Assembly (NCBI RefSeq): GCF_013410035.1
Contig: NZ_JACCBW010000001.1
Location: 992,001 to 1,056,000, forward strand
DNA length: 64,000 nucleotides
Source: Nocardioides cavernae
Lineage (GTDB): Bacteria; Actinomycetota; Actinomycetes; Propionibacteriales; Nocardioidaceae
Direction: 5' to 3'
Shown piece after piece: positions 10,904-18,532 of this stretch. The notes under the pieces are model-generated. The model saw nothing but the letters and a program-made list of their open reading frames with translations. It was not told where the DNA came from and did not search any database. Position numbers and translations under genes: made by a program. Position 1 is the first letter of the stretch. Each line of letters opens with the position of its first letter.

Positions 10904-12079
10904 TCAGCCCTTCGGGCCGGTCTCCCACACGCGCGCCCAGTCGACCTCCATGGTCTCGGGCAGCTCGCCGTTGAACCGGGGCAGCTCGTAGTCCGAGGAC
11001 AGCAGGCTGAGGATGAGGAACTCCGGGCGGCCGGAGGTCTCGCCCTCGAGCCGCTGGGTGACCCGGCCGTCGATGCGGAAGACGTACTCGTCGGGCGTCC
11101 ACTCGACCGAGAAGACGTGGTACTGCTCCGACCAGTCGTCGCCGAGCTCGTCGGCGTCCGGGAGCCAGCCGCCGACGGTCTGCTTGCGGTTCTTCTTGTC
11201 GAGGAAGTAGGTGAAGCTCGTCAGCCCGCCCTCGGGGTGGTCGTCGCCGAAGTACTCCATGACGTCGATCTCGGCGCCGCCCTCGCGCGCGCCCAGCGGC
11301 TGCTGCCCGTTGACGCTCTGGAGCCAGAACGCGGAGTGCTGGCCGCGCGCGGACTGCGTACGGATGCGGGCGGCGGCGAAGCCGTAGGTGAAGTCGTAGG
11401 TGCCCTCGGTCCCGACGTGCCCGTTGAGCCGGTAGGGGTAGCGCTTGCGGCGCCCGGGCAGCTGGCAGGTCTCGCCGTCACGGTCGGGGTCCTCGGTGAC
11501 GCTCAGCACGAGCACCCCGTCCTCGACCTCGGTGGCGCTGGCGTCGGCGCGGGAGCACTTGCGGACGCCGGTGTATCCCTGGTCGCGGGTGTTCCACACC
11601 GCGCCCGGCTCGTCGACGGACGCCTCGTCGAAGTCGTCGGTGAAGCTCGCGGCCGGGGCGTCGCTGGTCGAGACCTCGGTCCCGACGGCGTCGTCGCCGT
11701 CGCCGACCACGACGTGCAGGGTCCCCGACGAGCGGCTCGTCAGCGCGACGTGGCCGTCCTCGTCGGTCTCCTGCTCGTCGACCTCGTCCCAGCCGTCGTC
11801 GGTCTTCGCGACGAGGGTGACGGCGGTGCCTTCCTCCACGTCGGCGACCGTCGCGTCCACCACCCAGGCGGCCTCGTCGGCGGCCTCGACGTCCTCGCCG
11901 TTCGCCGCGAGCTGCGGGAGGACGCGGGCCTCGACGTCCGCGCTCTCCTCGTACGACGGGACGGCCCCGCCGCCGTCGGACCCGGAGCAGCCTGCGGTGA
12001 CGAAGGCCACCGCGAGCACGCCGGACAGCAGGCGCTGGCGCGAGCGGTGGCGAGGGACCGGGCGAGGGGTGCGGCGCAT
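10904..12079 (-). CDS. Secreted glycoside hydrolase family 16 lipoprotein
   Basis: A 391-residue protein. The N-terminus has an Arg-rich n-region, a hydrophobic core and the lipobox VTAGC near residue 31, so it should be exported and lipid-anchored. An acidic linker and small beta domain follow, and the GH16 catalytic domain spans about residues 165-391. The active-site signature EIDVMEYF contains the two catalytic glutamates in EIDxxE. GH16 enzymes cut beta-1,3/1,4-glucans or related polysaccharides; the exact substrate is not clear. The ATG at 12079 is chosen because it directly precedes the signal sequence, although the frame is open far upstream. Confidence 0.88.
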   Translation of the reverse strand: MRRTPRPVPRHRSRQRLLSGVLAVAFVTAGCSGSDGGGAVPSYEESADVEARVLPQLAANGEDVEAADEAAWVVDATVADVEEGTAVTLVAKTDDGWDEVDEQETDEDGHVALTSRSSGTLHVVVGDGDDAVGTEVSTSDAPAASFTDDFDEASVDEPGAVWNTRDQGYTGVRKCSRADASATEVEDGVLVLSVTEDPDRDGETCQLPGRRKRYPYRLNGHVGTEGTYDFTYGFAAARIRTQSARGQHSAFWLQSVNGQQPLGAREGGAEIDVMEYFGDDHPEGGLTSFTYFLDKKNRKQTVGGWLPDADELGDDWSEQYHVFSVEWTPDEYVFRIDGRVTQRLEGETSGRPEFLILSLLSSDYELPRFNGELPETMEVDWARVWETGPKG

Positions 12080-12116
12080 TCGACCGAGTGTGGCCGACCA
12101 CGCCCGGCGACGCGAA

Positions 12117-12145
12117 TTCACCGGGGCGTGGTCCGTCGCTACGAT
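12117..12145 (+). promoter_or_regulatory. Putative cysDN promoter
   Basis: TTCACC (12117-12122) and TACGAT (12140-12145) are separated by 17 bp, a good match to a housekeeping actinobacterial promoter. The expected transcription start is near 12152, about 30 nt before the cysD ATG. No experimental support. Confidence 0.5.
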
Positions 12146-12181
12146 GAACGCTGCTGTCCCTAGAGAGGTCCTCGCCACGCC

Positions 12182-13096
12182 ATGACCAACACCCACGTCG
12201 ACTACCAGCTGAGCCAGCTGGACCAGCTCGAGGCCGAGTCGATCCACATCTTCCGTGAGGTCGCCGCCGAGTTCGAGAAGCCGGTCCTGATGTTCTCGGG
12301 TGGCAAGGACTCCATCGTCATGCTCCGCCTCGCGGAGAAGGCCTTCTACCCGGCGAAGATCCCCTTCCCGATCATGCAGGTCGACACCGGTCTGGACTTC
12401 CCCGAGGTCATGGAGACCCGCGACAACTGGGTGAACCGCCTCGGCGTGCGCCTGGTCGTCGCCTCCATCGACGACGCGATCGCGCGCGGCGTCGTCGTCG
12501 ACGACGGCAAGACCAGCCGCAACCGCATGCAGACCGCGACGCTGCTCGACGCGATCGAGGAGAACGGCTTCACCGCCGCCTTCGGTGGCGGCCGCCGCGA
12601 CGAGGAGAAGGCCCGCGCCAAGGAGCGCGTCTACTCCCACCGCGACGAGTTCGGCCAGTGGGACCCCAAGATGCAGCGCCCCGAGCTCTGGAGCCTCTAC
12701 AACGGGCGCCTGCACGCCGGCGAGCACATGCGGATCTTCCCCATCTCCAACTGGACCGAGCTGGACATCTGGGACTACATCGGCCGCGAGGGCATCGAGA
12801 TCCCCTCGATCTACTTCAGCCACCAACGGCGCGTCTTCGAGCGCGACGGCATGCTGATGACCGAGACCCCGCTCAACCCGATGCGTGCCGGCGAGGTCGC
12901 GGAGGAGCGCACCGTCCGGTTCCGCACCTGCGGCGACATCACGCTCACCGGCTGCGTGGAGTCCACCGCATCCACCATCGACGAGATCATCGAGGAGGTC
13001 GCCGCCGCCCGGGTCACCGAGCGCGGCGCGACCCGCGGTGACGACCGATTCTCCGAGGCGGCCATGGAAGACCGCAAGAAGGAAGGCTACTTCTGA
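12182..13096 (+). CDS. cysD: Sulfate adenylyltransferase small subunit
   Basis: A 304-residue catalytic subunit of ATP sulfurylase, which forms APS from ATP and sulfate. The PP-loop SGGKDSIVML is at about residue 38, GGRRDEEKARAKER follows, and the C-terminal half matches CysD (SNWTELDIWDYI). Full length for the family. It is followed directly by cysN with a 1-nt overlap (TGATG), so the subunits are made together. It feeds the APS kinase encoded by cysC 5 kb upstream. Confidence 0.95.
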   Translation: MTNTHVDYQLSQLDQLEAESIHIFREVAAEFEKPVLMFSGGKDSIVMLRLAEKAFYPAKIPFPIMQVDTGLDFPEVMETRDNWVNRLGVRLVVASIDDAIARGVVVDDGKTSRNRMQTATLLDAIEENGFTAAFGGGRRDEEKARAKERVYSHRDEFGQWDPKMQRPELWSLYNGRLHAGEHMRIFPISNWTELDIWDYIGREGIEIPSIYFSHQRRVFERDGMLMTETPLNPMRAGEVAEERTVRFRTCGDITLTGCVESTASTIDEIIEEVAAARVTERGATRGDDRFSEAAMEDRKKEGYF

Positions 13097-14367
13097 TGGG
13101 CGCCACCGAAGGTCAGATGGACCTCCTCCGCTTCGCCACCGCCGGATCCGTCGACGACGGCAAGTCGACCCTCATCGGCCGGCTGCTCTTCGACAGCAAG
13201 TCGATCTTCGCCGACCAGCTCGAGGCAGTCGAGAAGACGTCGACGGACAAGGGCCACGGCTACGTCGACCTCTCCCTGCTCACCGACGGCCTGCGCTCCG
13301 AGCGCGAGCAGGGCATCACCATCGACGTGGCCTACCGCTACTTCGCGACGCCCAACCGCAAGTTCATCATCGCCGACACGCCGGGCCACGTGCAGTACAC
13401 GCGCAACATGGTCACCGGCGCCTCCACCGCCGACCTCGGGCTGGTCCTGGTCGACGCCCGCCACGGCCTGACGGAGCAGTCGCGCCGCCACGCCGTGCTG
13501 CTCTCGCTGCTGCGCGTCCCGCACCTGGTGCTCTGCATCAACAAGATGGACCTCGTCGACTGGTCCGAGGAGACCTACGAGAAGATCCACGCGGAGTTCA
13601 CGCAGTTCGCGACGAAGCTCAACATCCCCGACCTCGAGGTCATCCCGATCTCGGCGCTCAACGGCGACAACGTCGTGGACCGCTCGGAGAACACGCCGTG
13701 GTACCACGGGCCGACGCTCATGCACCACCTCGAGCACGTGCACGTGGCCTCCGACCGCGACCTCGTCGACACCCGCTTCCCCGTGCAGTACGTCGTGCGC
13801 CCCAAGTCCGACGAGCACCACGACTACCGCGGGTACGCCGGCCAGATCGCCGGCGGCGTGCTCAAGAGGGGCGACGAGGTCATCGTGCTGCCGAGCGGGA
13901 TGACGTCCACCATCTCCGGCATCGACCTGTTCGACCGCGAGGTCGACGAGGCGTTCCCGCCGATGTCGGTCACGGTCCGCCTCGAGGACGACGTGGACGT
14001 CTCGCGCGGCGACATGATCGCCCGCGTCAAGAACGCACCCAAGCCCAGCCAGGACATCGACGCGATGGTCTGCTGGATGACCAACGAGCCGCTGCGCCCG
14101 CGCCAGAAGCTCGCCATCAAGCACACGACCCGCAGCGGTCGCGCGATGGTCAAGGACATCCAGTACCGCCTCGACGTCAACTCGCTGCACCGCGACCAGG
14201 AGGCCGGCGAGCTCGGCCTCAACGAGATCGGCCGCGTCCAGCTGCGCACCACCGTGCCGCTGCTGTGCGACCCGTACTCGAAGAACCGCACCACGGGCTC
14301 GTTCATCCTCATCGACGAGGCGACCGGCGTGACCGTCGGCGCCGGGATGATCAACAGCGGGAGCTGA
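13096..14367 (+). CDS. cysN: Sulfate adenylyltransferase large (GTPase) subunit
   Basis: A 423-residue GTPase that couples GTP hydrolysis to APS synthesis by CysD. The G1 motif GSVDDGKSTLIGRL, G3 DTPGHVQYTRNM and G4 NKMD are all visible, followed by two EF-Tu-like beta-barrel domains. Unlike the CysNC of mycobacteria it has no fused APS kinase domain; that activity is encoded separately by cysC. It overlaps cysD by 1 nt. Confidence 0.95.
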   Translation: MGATEGQMDLLRFATAGSVDDGKSTLIGRLLFDSKSIFADQLEAVEKTSTDKGHGYVDLSLLTDGLRSEREQGITIDVAYRYFATPNRKFIIADTPGHVQYTRNMVTGASTADLGLVLVDARHGLTEQSRRHAVLLSLLRVPHLVLCINKMDLVDWSEETYEKIHAEFTQFATKLNIPDLEVIPISALNGDNVVDRSENTPWYHGPTLMHHLEHVHVASDRDLVDTRFPVQYVVRPKSDEHHDYRGYAGQIAGGVLKRGDEVIVLPSGMTSTISGIDLFDREVDEAFPPMSVTVRLEDDVDVSRGDMIARVKNAPKPSQDIDAMVCWMTNEPLRPRQKLAIKHTTRSGRAMVKDIQYRLDVNSLHRDQEAGELGLNEIGRVQLRTTVPLLCDPYSKNRTTGSFILIDEATGVTVGAGMINSGS

Positions 14368-14403
14368 GCGCCCACCTCGTCGTACGCCCGCGACACACGC
14401 CCC

Positions 14404-14431
14404 GACGCCGCCGGTCCCGACCGGCGGCGTC
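14404..14431 (+). terminator. Hairpin after cysN
   Basis: A perfect 12-bp stem (GACGCCGCCGGT at 14404-14415 and its complement at 14420-14431) with a 4-nt loop lies 37 nt after the cysN stop. There is no U-run; it is a plausible GC-type actinobacterial terminator. Confidence 0.55.
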
Positions 14432-14466
14432 GTGCGTCTCGGCCCGGATCCTGCACGCGCGTGCGA

Positions 14467-14497
14467 CTTTGCCGGAAATCGACACCGTTCTGGCAAG
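14467..14497 (+). promoter_or_regulatory. Candidate operator upstream of the XRE-TPR gene
   Basis: An inverted pair TTTGCC (14468-14473) and GGCAAG (14492-14497) lies 20-50 nt before the ATG at 14518. The same TTGCC/GGCAA half-site recurs several times upstream of the two peptide genes at 16.3 kb, which suggests that one protein, most likely the XRE-TPR regulator, binds both places. The link is inferred from sequence alone. Confidence 0.45.
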
Positions 14498-14517
14498 TCG
14501 TGCACCAGAATGTCCGG

Positions 14518-15873
14518 ATGGACTCGCGTCATGCCGAGCTGCTGGAGCAGACCGACCGTGAGGCACTGGGCCGCCGCCTGCGGGCAGCCCGCCTCGCTCG
14601 CGGACTGACCCAGGGCGAAGTGGCCCACAAGATCATGTCGGTGGCCTACCTGTCCCGGATCGAGACAGGTCACCGCGGCCCCACTTACCCCCTGCTCGTC
14701 TCCCTCGCCGAGCGGCTCGACGTCTCCGTCGCGTCCCTCCTCGGAGAGCCCGAGAGCAACGTCGTCGACGAGATCCGCCTGGCCCTCAGCTATGCCGAGC
14801 TGTCGCTGGAGTCCGGCCAGCCCCAGGACGCCGAGACCCACCTCGCCCGGGCGATCGAGCAGCTGCAGGGCTCGAGCGTCGAGGGGATGCGCGACCGCGC
14901 ACGCCTGCTCCGTGCCCGCGCCCTCGAGGCCACCAGCCGCGAGGACGACGCGGTCCTCGAGCTCGAGTCGCTCATCGACGACGACACCGACGGCCTGACG
15001 AAGATCAAGGCCGGCATCGCCCTGAGCCGCATCTACCGTGAGACGGGCGACCTCAACCGGGCCATCGAGTGCGGCCAGCGCGTCCTGACCCACGTCGAGG
15101 ACGCCGGTCTCGACGCGTGCGACGAGGCCGTCCAGCTCGCCGTCACCCTCGCTGCCGCCTACTTCGAGCGCGGCGACACCGGCCACGCCGTGCGCATGTG
15201 CCGCAAGGCCATCGACCGCGCCGAGACGCTCGGCACGTCCAGGGCCCGGGCCTCCGCCTACTGGAACGCCAGTGCGATGCAGGCGCGGCGCGGCGACGTC
15301 GCCAGCGCCGTGCCCCTCGCCGAGCGGGCGCTCGCCCTGCTGGGCGAGGGACAGGACGCCCGCAACCTCGCGCTGCTCCGCGGCGAGGTGGGCCGCCTCC
15401 AGCTCGAGCTCGACCCCCCGGCCCTCGACGACGCCCGGCAGAACCTCGAGCAGGCCGCCGCCGAGATGGAGTGGAGCCCCTCGACGTCCTCCGACCGCGC
15501 CCAGGTGCTCCTGGGCCTCGCGCGGGCGTCCTTCCTCTCCGGCGACGTCGCGGCGAGCCGCGACCTCGTCGCCGAGGTCCACACCGTCGCCAACGGCCAC
15601 CTGCCCCTCGCGGAGGCAGAGGCGTGGGCGTTGCTCGGCAGCACCTACGTCGCCGAGGGCGACTCCGCCGAGGCCAGCTCGTGCTTCCAGCGGGCGGTGC
15701 ACACCCTCTCGGCGATCGGTGCCGACCGGGTGGCGGCCCAGCTGTGGTTCGAGCTCGCCGACCTGCTCCAGGGCGTCGGGATGACCGAGGCCGCGGCGGA
15801 CGCGTACCGGCGCGCGGCAGCGTCGACCGGGCTGCGGGCGCGCGCGGCGGCTGCCACGTTCGCCCGCAGCTGA
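14518..15873 (+). CDS. XRE-type regulator with TPR domain (RRNPP-like architecture)
   Basis: A 451-residue cytoplasmic protein. Residues 15-76 form a Cro/C1-type HTH (GLTQGEVAHKIMSVAYLSRI, then PLLVSLAERLDV). Residues 80-451 are a series of helix pairs with TPR signatures such as AAAYFERGDTGHAVRMCRKA and GSTYVAEGDSAEASSCFQRA. HTH plus TPR is the architecture of the PlcR/NprR/Rgg peptide-pheromone receptors of Firmicutes. The ATG at 14518 was chosen over a GTG at 14461 because the latter would put the candidate operator inside the coding region. The gene converges on two small secreted-peptide genes 45 nt downstream, which may encode its ligands. No such receptor-peptide pair of this kind is known to me in this group. 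Confidence 0.85.
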   Translation: MDSRHAELLEQTDREALGRRLRAARLARGLTQGEVAHKIMSVAYLSRIETGHRGPTYPLLVSLAERLDVSVASLLGEPESNVVDEIRLALSYAELSLESGQPQDAETHLARAIEQLQGSSVEGMRDRARLLRARALEATSREDDAVLELESLIDDDTDGLTKIKAGIALSRIYRETGDLNRAIECGQRVLTHVEDAGLDACDEAVQLAVTLAAAYFERGDTGHAVRMCRKAIDRAETLGTSRARASAYWNASAMQARRGDVASAVPLAERALALLGEGQDARNLALLRGEVGRLQLELDPPALDDARQNLEQAAAEMEWSPSTSSDRAQVLLGLARASFLSGDVAASRDLVAEVHTVANGHLPLAEAEAWALLGSTYVAEGDSAEASSCFQRAVHTLSAIGADRVAAQLWFELADLLQGVGMTEAAADAYRRAAASTGLRARAAAATFARS

Positions 15874-15917
15874 GGGGTCAGCGCACGCGCAGACCCCGGG
15901 TGGTCGGGGTGCTCAGC

Positions 15918-16040
15918 TCAGCAGCACCAGCCGGTGCGCGCGGTCTGCTTGACCTGCGCCGCCTCGGCGGGGGCGGCGAAGCCGGCCAGGCTGACGAGGG
16001 CGACGGCGGCGACGAGGATGCGGGTGGCCTTGCGGTTCAT
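15918..16040 (-). CDS. Small exported peptide with C-terminal GWCC (copy 1)
   Basis: A 40-residue peptide, too short for most gene finders. It starts at ATG 16040 behind a GGAGAA ribosome-binding site. Residues 1-27 form a Sec signal peptide (MNRKATRILV, hydrophobic core, cleavage after AEA). The predicted mature part is 13 residues, AQVKQTARTGWCC. It is 37-38 of 40 residues identical to the upstream copy, and the mature part is fully identical. It converges on the XRE-TPR regulator. A pheromone role is inferred; a bacteriocin or a redox-active vicinal dicysteine peptide are alternatives. No modifying enzyme or ABC exporter is adjacent. Confidence 0.8.
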   Translation of the reverse strand: MNRKATRILVAAVALVSLAGFAAPAEAAQVKQTARTGWCC

Positions 16041-16149
16041 GGTGTTCTCCAGGGTGAGAGTGCTGCGCACGAGGTGCCGACAGCTGGGTGGGGTGCTGCT
16101 GACGTCGCGCTCAGGGGTGCGCGACGGTGGTGCTCTGGTGCGCTGAGGA

Positions 16150-16272
16150 TCAGCAGCACCAGCCGGTGCGGGCGGTCTGCTTGACCTGCGCCGCCTCTGC
16201 CGGCGTGCCGAGACCGGCCAGGCTGACGAGGGCGACGGCGGCGACGAGGATGCGGGTGGCCTTGCGGTTCAT
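16150..16272 (-). CDS. Small exported peptide with C-terminal GWCC (copy 2)
   Basis: A 40-residue peptide starting at ATG 16272 behind GGAG (CCTGGAGACACC before the start). It has the same Sec signal peptide as copy 1 except at residues 21-23 (LGT here, FAA there) and the identical mature sequence AQVKQTARTGWCC. It is the promoter-proximal member of the tandem pair, 109 nt upstream of copy 1. Differences are confined to the end of the signal peptide and a few silent sites, which points to a recent duplication with selection holding the C-terminus fixed. Confidence 0.8.
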   Translation of the reverse strand: MNRKATRILVAAVALVSLAGLGTPAEAAQVKQTARTGWCC

Positions 16273-16337
16273 GGTGTCTCCAGGGATGAGTGCTGAGTGG
16301 GGTGTGGCGGGCGTCCCGAGCACCTGCACGAGAAATC

Positions 16338-16416
16338 TTGGCAAAACAGATGCCGAGTGTCGCGATCTTTGGCAAACTTGGGCAAGTCCCTCTGGCAAAT
16401 ACCCCTGTGTTGCCAG
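16338..16416 (-). promoter_or_regulatory. Repeated TTGGCAA sites upstream of the peptide genes
   Basis: Within the 305-nt gap 16273-16577, which has no gene, four half-sites face one way on the plus strand: TTGGCAAAA (16338), TTTGGCAAA (16368), TTGGGCAAG (16378) and CTGGCAAAT (16392). One faces the other way, TTGCCAG (16410). CTGGCAA and TTGCCAG are perfect inverted arms 11 bp apart. The second and third copies form a 10-bp direct repeat. The related TTGCC/GGCAA pair precedes the XRE-TPR gene. This is a good candidate binding region for the regulator and holds the peptide promoter. The rest of the gap is GC-rich sequence without other recognisable signals. Confidence 0.55.
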
Positions 16417-16577
16417 CGGGCGACACCCCGCGAGATCCCCCCTTGCGGGTCACGCACCGGTCCCCACCCGGTTGCCGCACCGGACCCCCCGCCCCCAGCG
16501 GGGGGTCCTCGCACGTCACCGTGCGGACAGGGCAGGGCCAGCCTGCGACCGGGACGACGCAGGCATGCGGGGAGCCG

Positions 16578-18062
16578 TCAGCGCGGCAGCGTGACGCACA
16601 CGGTCGTGCCGGTGCCGGGAGCGCTCTCGAAGGAGACCTCGCCGTGGTGGGCCTCGACGATCGTGCGCACGATCGTGAGGCCGAGACCGGTGCCGGGACG
16701 CTGGAGGCGTCGGGCGTTCTGCCCGCGGAAGAAGCGGTCGAAGACCTGTCCCGCCTCGTGCCGCTCCACGCCGACGCCCTCGTCGCAGACGGTCAGGACG
16801 ACGTGACCGGCGTCCTCGACCAGGCTGACCGTGACCACGCCGTCGGGCCGGCTGTAGGCGATCGCGTTGTCGAGCAGGTTGTCCACGGCCTGCCGCAGGC
16901 GCATGCCGTCGGCGTGGACGGTGAGCGACTCGGGGCAACGCAGGGCGATGCGCACGCCGGCGGACTCGGCGTCGAGGACGGCGGAGTCGACGGCCTCGAC
17001 GAGCACGGTCGCGAGGTCCACGGTGTAGGGGTCGATCGGTGGCGAGCCGGCCGCCGCCCGGGTCGCGAAGAGCAGGTCGGCGACGAGGTGGGAGAGCCGG
17101 AGCATGTTGCGCCGCGCGGCCGTGACGTGCTGGCGGCCGTCGGCGCTGACGTCGGTCGAGTCGTCGAGCAGCTCGAGGTAGGCGAGGGCCGCAGTCAGCG
17201 GGGTGCGCAGCTCGTGCGAGAGCGTCGCGACGAACTCGTCCTTGACGTGCATCGCGCGCACGAGGTCGGTCACGTCGTGGTACGCGAGCACCGCGCCGGC
17301 GGCGAGACCGGTCCGGTCGACGACGGCCCGCGCCGAGACCGAGAGGGCCCGCCGGGACTCGTGGTCCTCGCCGACCCAGATGCGTACGTCGTCGAACTCC
17401 TCGCCGCGCACGGCGCGCACCGACGGCATCTCGTCCGGCTCGAGGAGGCGCACCTGGTCGGGGTCGTAGACGAAGCCAGGCTGTCCCGCCAGCCCCAGGT
17501 GGTCGTGGGGGAAGGCCAGCTCGAGGAACTCGCGCAGGCAGCCGTTGGTGGCGAGGTAGCGCCCCTCGGCGTCGATCCGGAGCAGCCCGACGGAGGCGCC
17601 CTCGAACACGGCGCGGGCGGTGCTGCGCTCGGAGTCGACGGCCGCCTCGGCCGCGTCCAGCCGCTCGACGAACGCCTGGCGCTCGGTGATGTCGGCGACC
17701 TGCGCGATGAAGTGGACGGGCATGCCGGCCGGGTCGCGGAGCAGGGCCACCGACAGGTCGCCGATCACGATGCTGCCGTCGGCGCACACGTAGCGCTTGG
17801 TGATCCGGTAGGAGCCGATCTCACCCGCCAGGGCCTGGTCGACCAGTCGCAGGTCGGCGGCGAGGTCGTCGGGGTGCGTGATGTCCTGGAAGGTCAGCGC
17901 GGCCATGGCGTCCGGGTCGTAGCCGAGCATGTCGCAGAACGCTGCGTTGGCGGAGACGAAGTCGCCGGCGGGCGACACGATCGCCATCCCCACCGGGGAG
18001 TGCTCCATGGTGAGCTGCCACAGGTCGGTCTTCTCGGGCGCGCGCGTGTCGGACACGACCAT
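16578..18062 (-). CDS. PAS-PAS sensor histidine kinase (orphan)
   Basis: A 494-residue soluble kinase. Residues 15-130 are a PAS domain with the PAC-type end FIAQVADITERQ; residues 145-265 are a second PAS-like domain ending in AYHDVTDLVRAM. The HisKA phospho-acceptor motif is HELRTP, and the ATPase domain shows DNLLDNAIAYSRPDG (N-box), DEGVG and GTGLGLTIV (G-boxes). No transmembrane segment is seen, so it senses a cytoplasmic signal. No response regulator is adjacent. The ATG at 18062 has GGGAGG 8 nt upstream; the frame is open further but without a better start. Confidence 0.9.
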   Translation of the reverse strand: MVVSDTRAPEKTDLWQLTMEHSPVGMAIVSPAGDFVSANAAFCDMLGYDPDAMAALTFQDITHPDDLAADLRLVDQALAGEIGSYRITKRYVCADGSIVIGDLSVALLRDPAGMPVHFIAQVADITERQAFVERLDAAEAAVDSERSTARAVFEGASVGLLRIDAEGRYLATNGCLREFLELAFPHDHLGLAGQPGFVYDPDQVRLLEPDEMPSVRAVRGEEFDDVRIWVGEDHESRRALSVSARAVVDRTGLAAGAVLAYHDVTDLVRAMHVKDEFVATLSHELRTPLTAALAYLELLDDSTDVSADGRQHVTAARRNMLRLSHLVADLLFATRAAAGSPPIDPYTVDLATVLVEAVDSAVLDAESAGVRIALRCPESLTVHADGMRLRQAVDNLLDNAIAYSRPDGVVTVSLVEDAGHVVLTVCDEGVGVERHEAGQVFDRFFRGQNARRLQRPGTGLGLTIVRTIVEAHHGEVSFESAPGTGTTVCVTLPR

Positions 18063-18155
18063 CACACAACCCTCCCGACGACATGGACGAACTGTCACCG
18101 TACGAGTCGCCGGCCTCCCGCTCGGGGCATCTGCACGAACAGTGGCGAAAATGAG

Positions 18156-18190
18156 GGGAACGCCCCGTGCCCGGTGCACGAGGCGCTCCC
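18156..18190 (-). terminator. Terminator of the sulfur operon
   Basis: On the minus strand, a 15-bp stem with two mismatches (18176-18190 and 18156-18170) and a 5-nt loop is followed by a T-rich stretch (CTCATTTTCG). It lies about 40 nt after the SseC-like gene stop. Confidence 0.65.
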
Positions 18191-18228
18191 TCCGGTCCAG
18201 ACCAGTGGTCCGGGTTGTCAAACTTCTG

Positions 18229-18531
18229 TCAGGCGCTGACGAGCACCTGGACCTCGGCCACCGAGCCGGTGGCCGCCACGACCCGGGTGTCCACGGGCTC
18301 GGCCTTCGGCGCGAGCGTGCGCAGGGTCCACTCGCCGTCCCCGGCGAAGAACCGGAAGTGACCACTGGCCGAGGTCGGGACCTCGGCGGTGAACTCACCG
18401 CTGCGGTCGAGCAGCCGGACGTACGCGTTCGACACCGGCTCCTCCCCGCGCAGCACCTGGCCCTGGATCACGGCCTCCTTGGCGACGTTGACGCCGTCGA
18501 GCGACAGCCCGCCCTCCTTGGCCCCGCACAT
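18229..18531 (-). CDS. SseC-like DUF1416 protein
   Basis: A 100-residue protein of the DUF1416 family. It looks like a small beta-sandwich (carboxypeptidase-regulatory-like fold) with MCGAKEGG at the N-terminus and a central VIQGQVLRGEEPVSNAYVRL strand pattern. In M. tuberculosis its homologue SseC is encoded next to the thiosulfate sulfurtransferase CysA2/CysA3, exactly as here. The function is unproven, though a role in sulfur metabolism is assumed. It begins 1 nt after the upstream gene's stop, so the pair is surely co-transcribed. Confidence 0.88.
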   Translation of the reverse strand: MCGAKEGGLSLDGVNVAKEAVIQGQVLRGEEPVSNAYVRLLDRSGEFTAEVPTSASGHFRFFAGDGEWTLRTLAPKAEPVDTRVVAATGSVAEVQVLVSA

Positions 18532-18532
18532 G

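Noticed and set aside
12080..12181. A cysteine leader ORF upstream of cysD
   Set aside because: No ORF with the RRxVDxCRV pattern on either strand in this interval; only a promoter is supported.
14461..14517. Upstream GTG (14461) as the XRE-TPR start
   Set aside because: The extra 19 residues would place the candidate operator inside the gene and are not conserved-looking; ATG 14518 gives a typical N-terminus for an HTH protein.
13087..15702. An 870-codon open frame on the minus strand across cysN and the XRE-TPR gene
   Set aside because: Composition is that of an antisense shadow (Val/Gly/Arg/Asp rich), with no family motifs; cysN and the regulator are clear in the other strand.
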